The notes beneath the pieces are model-generated. The model was not told where the DNA came from, made no database searches, and saw only the letters and a program-made list of their open reading frames with translations. The translations under genes and the position numbers were made by a program. From positions 1-22,513 of IMG/VR virus record IMGVR_UViG_3300030060_005855: DNA of 22,513 nt; one strand, 5' to 3'. This stretch comes from a virus. The stretch's first letter is position 1. Every line of letters begins with the position of its first letter. Of the stretch, positions 1 through 6,082 are shown piece after piece.

Positions 1-1550
1 GTCATGTAAGGGTTTTTGTAAACTGTGTATCTAGAATTAATTGCACCAATCTTTTGAACACCCATTGCGTATTTGTTCTGATCTCCTGGAGAGTCAGCTG
101 CAAATCCTGGGATTGATTCTAAGATTGTAGATACTTTTGGAGATACTACCATAAAGTTAGCACCACCTCTTAAAGTTTTCTGGTGAATTAAGTTAGAAAC
201 TTTCTGTAATTTAACACCTAAAGTTTGGAACCAAGACATTTTAGTGTAGTATACACCTAAATTGTTTTGAGTTGATGTGTGAGTAATTGCTGTAGTACCA
301 CCTGTAGTGTTATTAGAGCTTACAGATACATCTTGTGCAACTTTAGCACTCCATCCTTCAATTGTATCAGCGTTTCTGATTAACATATCTAAGATTTCAA
401 GATCAATTTCCATTGAAATGTACTCACTTAAGATTGAAGTTAATTCTGCTTCAGCGTCAATTGAGTGGTAAGCATTTAAATCTTGAGCGAACTCAGGAGT
501 CCATTGTGCTTTCAATTTACGTGTTTTAGCAGCAACTGTGTCAGATCTTAACTGAACATTGATTTCAGGAATGTCTAATGAAGAGTTAGTATATCCTTGA
601 GATACTGTTGTGTTAGCTGAAGAATCCTCAAAGTCACCTCTATCATTTAGGTTATCTGGTCCTTTTTGGTATTCAACCGTAATTTTACCATAGTTAACTG
701 GGTCTGTTCCAGCACCATGTCTAACTACGAATTCGATATCACCACCATTAATTCTTGTGAATTGTGGGAAGAATTCATCGATGTGACCATTTTCATCAGA
801 GATTTTAAATGCTCTAATTCCTTCTAAATCAAAGTCAACTAAAGATGATGTTGCAACTAATACTGTTGTAATTGTATCAGCTGTTGCGTCTCCTGGGTTA
901 CCAAATGGGAATCCAGCACCCGCTAAACTAACTGAAGCTGAAAATTCAGTATCACCACCTAAAATTCCTAAAAGTGCTGCTGATCCAGTAGCATAATCAG
1001 TTAAACCATCAGTATTGTGGTTAGCGTGACCTGCTGTTGAATCAAGTCCTGCGATTACAGATTGAGTTGTATGCATTGAGTAACCGTACTCACCTGCACC
1101 GTATAAACCTTTGTTAAACGCACCGTCAGTTCTCTTAAGATCTGAAGTAGCACCATAAAGTGATTCATTAGCTGCGTTAGTAGTTCCAGCTGAACCATAT
1201 TGGAAGTCAAGGTAGAAAATTAAACCTGCTGGTAAGTTCATTGGTTGAACTGATACTAGGTCTTTTGCTACGATTTCTCCGAATACTCTTCGTACTAGTG
1301 GAAGAGCAACACCTGCCCACGCTTCAGAATTACCTGTACTAATTGAAGTACCTGTACCTGTAGTGGTAGCTTCGTTTACAAGCTGCTTAGCTTGATTTTC
1401 TAACAACATTGACATGTTGTTTTTTTCTGTAGAAGATTCAATTCCTTCCAAAAGTCCTGATTTATCCCATTTGCTAGCTAATTTTCCAGCTTGCTCCTGT
1501 AGAACTTGGTAAGGGCTTGCACCTTCTAATAAATTGTTTACATTGTCCAT
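1..1550 (-). CDS. 23: Major capsid protein, T4 gp23-like (C-terminus cut off by window edge)
   Basis: Main shell protein of the head. I translated it by hand from the ATG at 1550: 516 codons with no stop to the window edge. The T4-type signatures are clear. Residues 88-115 carry RVFGEIVAKDLVSVQPMNLP, like the RRVF...VQPMNGP block of T4 gp23. Residues 327-385 carry DIPEINVQL, KTRKLKAQWTPEFAQDL and the AEAELTSILSEYISMEI block. The first ~60 residues are helical and charged and end LVNE|ATTTG, close to where T4 gp23 is cut by gp21 (after E65), so an N-terminal propeptide is likely (inference). A long Gly/Ala/Ser/Thr-rich stretch at about 170-325 makes the protein longer than T4 gp23 at the same point. 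About 60-70 residues should be missing. It follows the scaffold gene by 20 bases, with A-rich sequence and no Shine-Dalgarno before the ATG. Confidence 0.95.
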   Translation of the reverse strand, partial: MDNVNNLLEGASPYQVLQEQAGKLASKWDKSGLLEGIESSTEKNNMSMLLENQAKQLVNEATTTGTGTSISTGNSEAWAGVALPLVRRVFGEIVAKDLVSVQPMNLPAGLIFYLDFQYGSAGTTNAANESLYGATSDLKRTDGAFNKGLYGAGEYGYSMHTTQSVIAGLDSTAGHANHNTDGLTDYATGSAALLGILGGDTEFSASVSLAGAGFPFGNPGDATADTITTVLVATSSLVDFDLEGIRAFKISDENGHIDEFFPQFTRINGGDIEFVVRHGAGTDPVNYGKITVEYQKGPDNLNDRGDFEDSSANTTVSQGYTNSSLDIPEINVQLRSDTVAAKTRKLKAQWTPEFAQDLNAYHSIDAEAELTSILSEYISMEIDLEILDMLIRNADTIEGWSAKVAQDVSVSSNNTTGGTTAITHTSTQNNLGVYYTKMSWFQTLGVKLQKVSNLIHQKTLRGGANFMVVSPKVSTILESIPGFAADSPGDQNKYAMGVQKIGAINSRYTVYKNPYM

Positions 1551-1570
1551 TTTGTAAAAATTTTTTTAAG

Positions 1571-2914
1571 TTATTGATTAATTTTAATGTTCGCTAGTTT
1601 TTGCATTCTAGTTACCATATCATTCGATTCGTTAAGAACTGGTTTCTTTGGAGCTGTAGATGTTCCTGCAGCTTTAGAAGCCATTCCTAATCCCTCTCTG
1701 ATTGATTTTTTAGGAGTTGTTTTTTTACCTTTTGAGATAACAAACGTGTCCTTAATTGTTTCGTAAATTAACTTAGCTTCTTTAATGTTTTCTGCATTGT
1801 CTAAAGTTTCAACTACACGTAGTTTTTGTGCTTCAGTCAAATTATTAGCTTTAAAGATTCTGTTAACGTACAACAATTTAGAATTTAATAGATTAACTTC
1901 GTTAAGTTCACTAGTAACTGCTTCAAGAGCTGCTTTAGTTTCCTCAAGTTCTTGACCCATAGTTTCTTCTTGCATTCTTTTGGCATCAGCTGCTGCTTTA
2001 CCTATTGATTGTAATTTTTCTAGGGCCTTAGCTACTCTTGGATATTTTTTCTTGAAATCTGGATCATCAGCGGCCATTTCTATTTTTGTTAAACCACCTG
2101 CTGCTGCAATTAAACCTGTAACTCCTGCTGCTACTGTGAGAGGGTCTACTTCATTAATTGCTTCTGATTCTTCCATATATGATTCTTTCATATCCTCATC
2201 AGCTTCGTCTTTCTTTTCATCTAAATTGTTAATTTCTTCAAGAAGAGAATCTAAATCAAACTCTTGGTCTTCCGCTATTCTATCAGCTGTATATCCTGCG
2301 TAATTTGCATCTTCAGCTTTATAGATTGGGCGACCCATTTCATCTAATTCTTCTTTCTTCTTACCTTCTTTCATGTCTTCGTCAGCTTCGTCTTTGCCTT
2401 CTTTTTTCATGTCTTCGTCAGCATCTTTGCCTTCTTTCATGTCTTCATCAGCGTCTTTCATTTTGCCTTCTTTCATGTCTTCATCAGCATCTTTACCTTC
2501 TTTCATGTCTTCGTCAGCTTCGTCTTTGCCTTCTTTTTTCATGTCTTTGTCTTCGTCTTTCCCTTCTTCTAATTCTAGTTCTGCAAGAATTTCTTCCAAA
2601 TCAATTTCCTCATCTAGGTTAGATTCTTTCATGTCCTCATCAGCGTCCTCATCATATGCCATTTCTTTCATATCTTCGTCTGCTTCATCTTCATCGTACA
2701 TCATCTCATCCATTTTATCTTTTTCATCTTCCATGTATGCCTCGTCCATGTCTTCGTCATACTCTTCGTTTAGATCTTCAGATAATTTGGCTGACAACAT
2801 AGATTGAAGTTTCGGTGTAAAAGCTTCTTCTAGTGCGGCCTTTGCATTTGCAAGAGCAACTTCACGAACAGCTTTAGCGTCAGCGATAGCCTCTTTTAAA
2901 ATGTCTTTTGCCAT
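1571..2914 (-). CDS. 22: Prohead core/scaffold protein, T4 gp22-like
   Basis: Internal scaffold of the prohead, expected to be degraded by the gp21 protease during maturation. Its place between the protease and gp23 matches T4 order. Residues 1-50 are a helical Ala/Lys/Glu-rich head. Residues 50-245 are extremely acidic, with at least eight copies of [DE]ADEDMKE. Residues 320-395 form a helical segment (NLLNSKLLYVNRIFKANNLT and following) that I recognise from T4-like gp22 proteins, and the tail is MQKLANIKINQ. An unusual hydrophobic stretch (TVAAGVTGLIAAAGGL, 260-275) lies between the acidic and helical parts. At 447 residues it is much longer than T4 gp22 (about 270), mostly because of the acidic region. 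No Shine-Dalgarno is present; an A-rich tract precedes the ATG. Function is certain by position and moderately certain by sequence. Confidence 0.86.
   Translation of the reverse strand: MAKDILKEAIADAKAVREVALANAKAALEEAFTPKLQSMLSAKLSEDLNEEYDEDMDEAYMEDEKDKMDEMMYDEDEADEDMKEMAYDEDADEDMKESNLDEEIDLEEILAELELEEGKDEDKDMKKEGKDEADEDMKEGKDADEDMKEGKMKDADEDMKEGKDADEDMKKEGKDEADEDMKEGKKKEELDEMGRPIYKAEDANYAGYTADRIAEDQEFDLDSLLEEINNLDEKKDEADEDMKESYMEESEAINEVDPLTVAAGVTGLIAAAGGLTKIEMAADDPDFKKKYPRVAKALEKLQSIGKAAADAKRMQEETMGQELEETKAALEAVTSELNEVNLLNSKLLYVNRIFKANNLTEAQKLRVVETLDNAENIKEAKLIYETIKDTFVISKGKKTTPKKSIREGLGMASKAAGTSTAPKKPVLNESNDMVTRMQKLANIKINQ
2354..2569 (-). repeat. Tandem 30-36 bp repeats inside the scaffold gene
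   Basis: The plus strand repeats variants of CTTTCATGTCTTCATCAGC, most densely between 2365 and 2550. In the protein this is [DE]ADEDMKE(G/KEG)K at residues 133-184, with further copies near residues 79, 91 and 237. Units alternate 30, 33 and 36 bases and stay in frame, so copy-number change would lengthen or shorten the acidic arm without breaking the gene. It is coding and not a CRISPR, because there are no unique spacers. Confidence 0.85.
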
Positions 2915-2965
2915 TTTTTTTTAGTTTTTTCTCTTTCGAGTCTCGTTAATAAATTGTACGGGAAA

Positions 2966-3043
2966 TAAGGTTATTGGGAACCTTAATAGGGTTTATACTA
3001 ATCAGGGACGGCTTATTAGGAAGTCCGTATGTTCTAAACATAC
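2966..3043 (-). promoter_or_regulatory. Leader of scaffold gene with three hairpins
   Basis: The gap between the terminator at 3066-3090 and the scaffold start holds three inverted repeats. Read on the minus strand they are GTATGTT-TAG-AACATAC (3043-3027), ACGG-A-CTT-CCTAAT-AAG-CCGT (3028-3008, one bulged base) and TAAGGTT-CCCAAT-AACCTTA (2985-2966). The last two both have 7-bp stems and a CCYAAT hexaloop. They would sit in the 5' untranslated RNA of the scaffold/capsid transcript. Regulatory function is inference. No clear promoter could be assigned; AT-rich TTTTTATATATGTATG at about 3037-3052 (minus strand) is the best candidate. Confidence 0.5.
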
Positions 3044-3065
3044 ATATATAAAAAGAAGGGAAACC

Positions 3066-3090
3066 AAAAAAGGCGCCATAAGGCGCCTTT
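3066..3090 (-). terminator. Intrinsic terminator after membrane-protein gene
   Basis: On the minus strand, AAAGGCGCC-TTAT-GGCGCC followed by TTTTTT then GG. The GC-rich core is 6 bp, extended to 9 bp by A-T pairs that use part of the T-tract, with a 4-base loop. It lies about 20 bases past the stop of the 75-residue membrane protein gene and separates it from the scaffold/capsid transcript. Confidence 0.88.
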
Positions 3091-3111
3091 CCTGAGTTAT
3101 TTAATTAAAAA

Positions 3112-3339
3112 TTACTTTTTGTCCGTAAAGAATGAAGCTACAAGAATTAATACTACTAATCCTACGAAACCACCTTCTCCAAATCCATTTACTAATGAAG
3201 TTAGATTAGCGATTACATCCATTCCATAAACTGAACTACCTGTTAAAACGTACCAAAGGATAGTTACAGGAATAAAAGCCATAAATAGCTTACCTAAACC
3301 ACCTAAAAATCCGCTAACTAATGAAAATACTTTTTCCAT
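3112..3339 (-). CDS. Small membrane protein, two predicted transmembrane segments
   Basis: A 75-residue hydrophobic protein. Segment one is about residues 17-34 (LFMAFIPVTILWYVLTG) and segment two about 57-71 (GFVGLVVLILVASFF), with a Gly-rich stretch between and a charged TDKK end. There is no cleavable signal peptide. I do not recognise a family. It shares a transcript with the outer-membrane protein upstream (25-base gap) and is followed at once by a terminator, so the two form a small unit inserted between protease and scaffold genes. Size and topology would fit a holin-like or inner-membrane partner protein, but a more holin-like protein is present at 11949-12341. The AT-rich context before the ATG lacks a Shine-Dalgarno. 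Confidence 0.75.
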   Translation of the reverse strand: MEKVFSLVSGFLGGLGKLFMAFIPVTILWYVLTGSSVYGMDVIANLTSLVNGFGEGGFVGLVVLILVASFFTDKK

Positions 3340-3364
3340 GATTGTTGATTTTTAAAGTTAATAA

Positions 3365-3775
3365 TTAAAATTTAAGACCTACACCTAATTGTAAATTAGT
3401 TGTCTTAGCCGTTGCGTCATAAACCACTTTTGGATCTACAAATACGCCTTTGTGAAACGTAAACATTTTACCGACACCATAACTTAAGTTATCAGTGTTT
3501 AAACCTGTAGTTGAAACATACGCAAAGTATCCTTTCCAGAAGTATCTTGCGTGTAAATCAACAGCCATATCAGCAGTAGAGTCAGCTTGTGAAACATTCA
3601 TACCTACCATTAGGTCTTCTGTTAAACCATATCCTACTGTTGGGCTTACGGACCACTCAGTCCATGCTTTGTTAGTGATGTCACCAGTACCAACATACCA
3701 GTCACCTTTTTCCTGTGCGTTTACTCCAGCAACTGTAAGCAGTCCTAAAGCTAAACTTAAAATCAATTTTTTCAT
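3365..3775 (-). CDS. Secreted outer-membrane beta-barrel-like protein
   Basis: A 136-residue protein with a textbook signal peptide: MKKLILSLALGLLTVAGVNA, with signal peptidase I cleavage expected after A20 before QEKG. The mature ~116 residues alternate polar and hydrophobic residues in strand-like blocks (WSVSPTVGYGLTEDLMVGMNV, DLHARYFWKGYFAYVSTTGL, TNLQLGVGLKF) and end in Phe, the classic C-terminal signal read by the BAM machinery. This resembles small OmpA/OmpW-type barrels of Bacteroidota; the NAQ cleavage context is typical of that phylum. 116 residues is short for an eight-strand barrel, so it may have fewer strands or oligomerise. It lies inside the head operon but is not an expected head protein. 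Blocking the phage receptor, helping exit, or altering the host surface are possible roles (inference). Confidence 0.72.
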   Translation of the reverse strand: MKKLILSLALGLLTVAGVNAQEKGDWYVGTGDITNKAWTEWSVSPTVGYGLTEDLMVGMNVSQADSTADMAVDLHARYFWKGYFAYVSTTGLNTDNLSYGVGKMFTFHKGVFVDPKVVYDATAKTTNLQLGVGLKF

Positions 3776-3919
3776 AATTTTTGTTTTAGTTAATATTCGG
3801 GTTAATTGAACGAAAGGAAGTAGGAAAAACTCCCTTTGTGTTATGATATATTTTTAGTCTCTCATAATATCTTGAGCATTATTGTAACCTTTATTGTTTG
3901 TGATACATATAACAAAATT

Positions 3920-3977
3920 TTGGCTCAGCCAAGTTTTTTATGGGAAATTTTACATTAATGAACATTTAATTGTTCAT
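3920..3977 (-). promoter_or_regulatory. Two inverted repeats in leader of outer-membrane protein gene
   Basis: The 206-base gap between the protease stop (3982) and the next start (3775) has no convincing ORF. It contains ATGAACA-TTTAAT-TGTTCAT (3958-3977, perfect 7-bp stem, 6-base loop) directly after the protease stop, and TTGGC-TCA-GCCAA (3920-3932). Neither is followed by a good T-tract on the minus strand; the second is followed by TTTTTT on the plus strand, where no gene needs termination. They may end or process the upstream transcript, or be leader structures. A promoter for the outer-membrane protein gene probably lies in this gap, but I see no consensus match. Confidence 0.4.
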
Positions 3978-3981
3978 GACT

Positions 3982-4608
3982 TTAACACTCACACATACCT
4001 GTATTGTCACAAATAATGTCGCGGATTATGTTATTTACGTTTGTATATTTATATTCTGATACTGAACTGGCTATGCCTTCTTGTAATTCTTGGATTGCTC
4101 TTCCAGCTGGTTTCATAAATGCACCGTGTGTTGAAGGTGTTGATACAAAGTCAAAACATAATAATTCAAAGTCATCTTGTACTTCTACAGTGCCATTGCC
4201 ACTTTCCTGAACAGAACCCATTCCACGAGAACTAATACCCACAGTAATTCCATTTCTGAATAATTCTTTAAGTATATTACCTGCTGGAGTAGATAATATT
4301 TCAACTTCGCCATATACGTCATCGCCAACCATTTTTACTTTAATAACATTATGTGATACATTTTGTAGATTAATTACAGAAGATTCTGGGTGATCTAACT
4401 CGCCTAATGCTCTTCTTTCTCTTACAGGACCATCAACATATTTTCTAATTTCTCTTTCTAAAATTTCTTTAGGATAAACTCTACCATTTTGGTTTTTAGC
4501 TTCTGCTCTCTGTATTACACCTTTAACTACTAAAGATCTATTTTCTTTAATAGAAGTTTCCACTAATTGTTTATCTACATTAAATGGTCTATATTCTGTT
4601 AGTAACAT
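3982..4608 (-). CDS. 21: Prohead maturation protease, T4 gp21-like
   Basis: Serine protease of the herpesvirus/T4 assemblin type that digests the prohead core and trims gp23 before DNA packaging. Catalytic His is in GELDHP (H73) and catalytic Ser in VGISSRGMGSV (S126 or S127); the later FDFVSTPST segment (about 152-160) corresponds to the usual third conserved block. GRVYPKEILEREI near residue 42 is a common N-terminal motif of this family. At 208 residues it is close to T4 gp21 (212). The C-terminus ends CDNTGMCEC, an unusual Cys-rich tail. It starts 2 bases after the preceding small gene, so translation is probably coupled. It lies upstream of gp22/gp23 as in T4, but separated from them by the outer-membrane and membrane protein pair. 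Confidence 0.93.
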   Translation of the reverse strand: MLLTEYRPFNVDKQLVETSIKENRSLVVKGVIQRAEAKNQNGRVYPKEILEREIRKYVDGPVRERRALGELDHPESSVINLQNVSHNVIKVKMVGDDVYGEVEILSTPAGNILKELFRNGITVGISSRGMGSVQESGNGTVEVQDDFELLCFDFVSTPSTHGAFMKPAGRAIQELQEGIASSVSEYKYTNVNNIIRDIICDNTGMCEC

Positions 4609-4610
4609 AA

Positions 4611-4877
4611 TTAATCGTCTTTTCGTTTTTTCTTAAATGCATAGGGTGTGGCATATCCTTCACCTGCCCCTGCTTGAAATGAAGCACCTGTACCTGTTGT
4701 ACTAGTTTCATCTAAATCTTCTTCTACTTTATATAATATTTTATGACCATCTATTTCGATTTTTCCATCTTTATGTAATTTTTCCATATCAGACTTAGAA
4801 AGACTAAGAGTAGAACCCTCACCTTCTTTTAAACGTTGTTTAGATTGCCAATCGTGTATGTTAAATTTTTTACTCAT
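4611..4877 (-). CDS. Small head-region protein with possible protease-cleavage tag (gp67/gp68 position)
   Basis: An 88-residue charged protein. Residues 21-50 contain LSLSKSDMEKLHKDGKIEID, which looks like a small folded alpha/beta unit. Residues 52-70 read EEDLDETSTTGTGASFQAG, followed by GYATPYAFKKKRKDD. The LDE|TSTTGTGAS part closely resembles the likely propeptide junction of this phage's gp23 (VNE|ATTTGTGTS), so it may be a substrate of gp21 (inference). Position between portal and protease matches the small core proteins gp67/gp68 of T4, but sequence homology to those is not evident to me. It overlaps the upstream gene by 8 bases and ends 2 bases before the protease gene. Confidence 0.72.
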   Translation of the reverse strand: MSKKFNIHDWQSKQRLKEGEGSTLSLSKSDMEKLHKDGKIEIDGHKILYKVEEDLDETSTTGTGASFQAGAGEGYATPYAFKKKRKDD

Positions 4878-5205
4878 AATTTTTTCTAGCGTGTGTTCTA
4901 AATCTATTAAATAAATCTTTTAATTCCTCGGATAAATTATATAATACTATGTCATCGGGATTATCTTCTGATAATTTTTTAAAATCAATTGTTTCTGCTT
5001 CTAAATCTTCTACCATTCTTTTTATAGAACGTTTATATACTACTTTAGATCTTATTGCTCCTGTTTCGGGGTCTGCAGGTTCATCTACAAAATAAAAATC
5101 TTTTTCTTTACTTTTACCTTTATTTCCTCTAGCAGGATCTCTATCTTTTTTTATTTCACTAAAAGCAGATTCTTTTATATTATATATGTCAATAAGATTA
5201 ACCAT
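4870..5205 (-). CDS. Small head-region protein of unknown function
   Basis: A 111-residue, highly charged protein. The N-terminal half is polar with DRDPARGNKGKSKEKDFYFV, and the C-terminal half is probably helical (SIKRMVEDLEAETIDFKKL, LSEELKDLFNRFRTHARKN). I recognise no catalytic motif and no membrane segment. It overlaps both neighbours by 8 bases (281-residue gene upstream, 88-residue gene downstream), indicating translational coupling in the portal-to-protease block. Size and position suggest a prohead core or portal-associated protein comparable in place to T4 gp67/gp68; this is inference from gene order only. Confidence 0.68.
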   Translation of the reverse strand: MVNLIDIYNIKESAFSEIKKDRDPARGNKGKSKEKDFYFVDEPADPETGAIRSKVVYKRSIKRMVEDLEAETIDFKKLSEDNPDDIVLYNLSEELKDLFNRFRTHARKNYE

Positions 5206-6043
5206 GTATAGCTTTTAGCTCATTTACTAATTCATAATAATTAAGTAAGTTAATAACACTATCATCACGTACAGATGAGTTTTTACTTAAAGGTTTAATC
5301 ATTAATTTTGCTTCATTTAATTTAACAGCTATTGCTTTATCCTCAACTTTTTTAGAGTATCTAGTTAAAAATTGTTTAACTGCTTTTACTTCCTGGTTCA
5401 TATAAGACTTAAGAGCCGGACTATTACTTACATTATTAACATATTCTTTTAATAATGTTTTTTGATTTTCTTCTAAACTACTATATTTGTTATTAAATTT
5501 TTCAAGTAAAACTTTATAAGTAAGTAATCTTGTATCTTTATCTTGTTTATTATAATTTTCTAAAACAACATCTTTTTTAGATTTGCTTTGTTTTTTATTT
5601 GTAATGTGTTCTAAAAGGGTTACTTTAGAATTAACTATTGATAAAGCTGTAGCCTCTTTATTTTCTAATAAATTAAAAATAGAGGCCATTATTTTATAAT
5701 CTGTGATTTTTGCTTTAAAAAAATCATTCACATTATATGTGTCTTTAATTTCTTTAATTAAATTATATTTCTCTCTTCTTAACTGGCTTTTATTAAGTTT
5801 TTTATGGGCATCCAATAAAGTTTCAATTAACATAGTTGCCTGGCTATCTTTATTATATTTTTGGGTAGCTAAAGTATGATATATTTTGTACTCCTTTAAT
5901 AGTTCTGTTTTAGAACTAAAATGTTTTTTTAAAAAGGATAAAGATTTTGACTGATTACCTGTAATGGTGTCAGAAGTTAATTGTCTGGTTAAAAGCTCAA
6001 ATAAAATCCCAGTATTTTTGTACTTAGAATGTTTTACTTTCAT
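5198..6043 (-). CDS. Helical protein between portal and protease, unknown function
   Basis: A 281-residue, strongly basic, mostly helical protein rich in Lys, Leu and Asn. The start MKVKHSKYKNTGILFELLTRQL is distinctive and I have an impression of it from other marine T4-like phages, without a known function. There is no membrane segment, signal peptide or recognised catalytic motif. It is the first gene after the portal (39-base AT-rich gap) and overlaps the next gene by 8 bases. Candidate roles are prohead core or portal-binding assembly factor (inference). Codon use is very AT-rich: 5461-5520 has 10 G/C in 60 bases. Confidence 0.75.
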   Translation of the reverse strand: MKVKHSKYKNTGILFELLTRQLTSDTITGNQSKSLSFLKKHFSSKTELLKEYKIYHTLATQKYNKDSQATMLIETLLDAHKKLNKSQLRREKYNLIKEIKDTYNVNDFFKAKITDYKIMASIFNLLENKEATALSIVNSKVTLLEHITNKKQSKSKKDVVLENYNKQDKDTRLLTYKVLLEKFNNKYSSLEENQKTLLKEYVNNVSNSPALKSYMNQEVKAVKQFLTRYSKKVEDKAIAVKLNEAKLMIKPLSKNSSVRDDSVINLLNYYELVNELKAIHG

Positions 6044-6082
6044 TTTGTGTAAATTCGAATTTATCTATATATAAATATAGGA

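Noticed and set aside
2354-2569. CRISPR-like array
   Set aside because: Repeats are contiguous, in frame and coding; there are no unique spacers of constant length.
1980-2807. Three plus-strand ORFs (107, 105 and 144 codons) opposite the scaffold gene
   Set aside because: They are mirror images of the acidic repeat: Ser/Leu/Cys-rich low complexity with no start context, and all other genes are on the minus strand.
3112-3339. Calling the 75-residue membrane protein the holin
   Set aside because: Topology would allow it, but the protein at 11949-12341 is a better match to a known holin family and this one sits in the head region.
4046-4053. TATAAATA (T4 late-promoter consensus) on the minus strand inside gene 21
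   Set aside because: The same octamer occurs on the plus strand at 6070-6077 and 20597-20604 where no gene needs it, so it is expected by chance in such AT-rich DNA.
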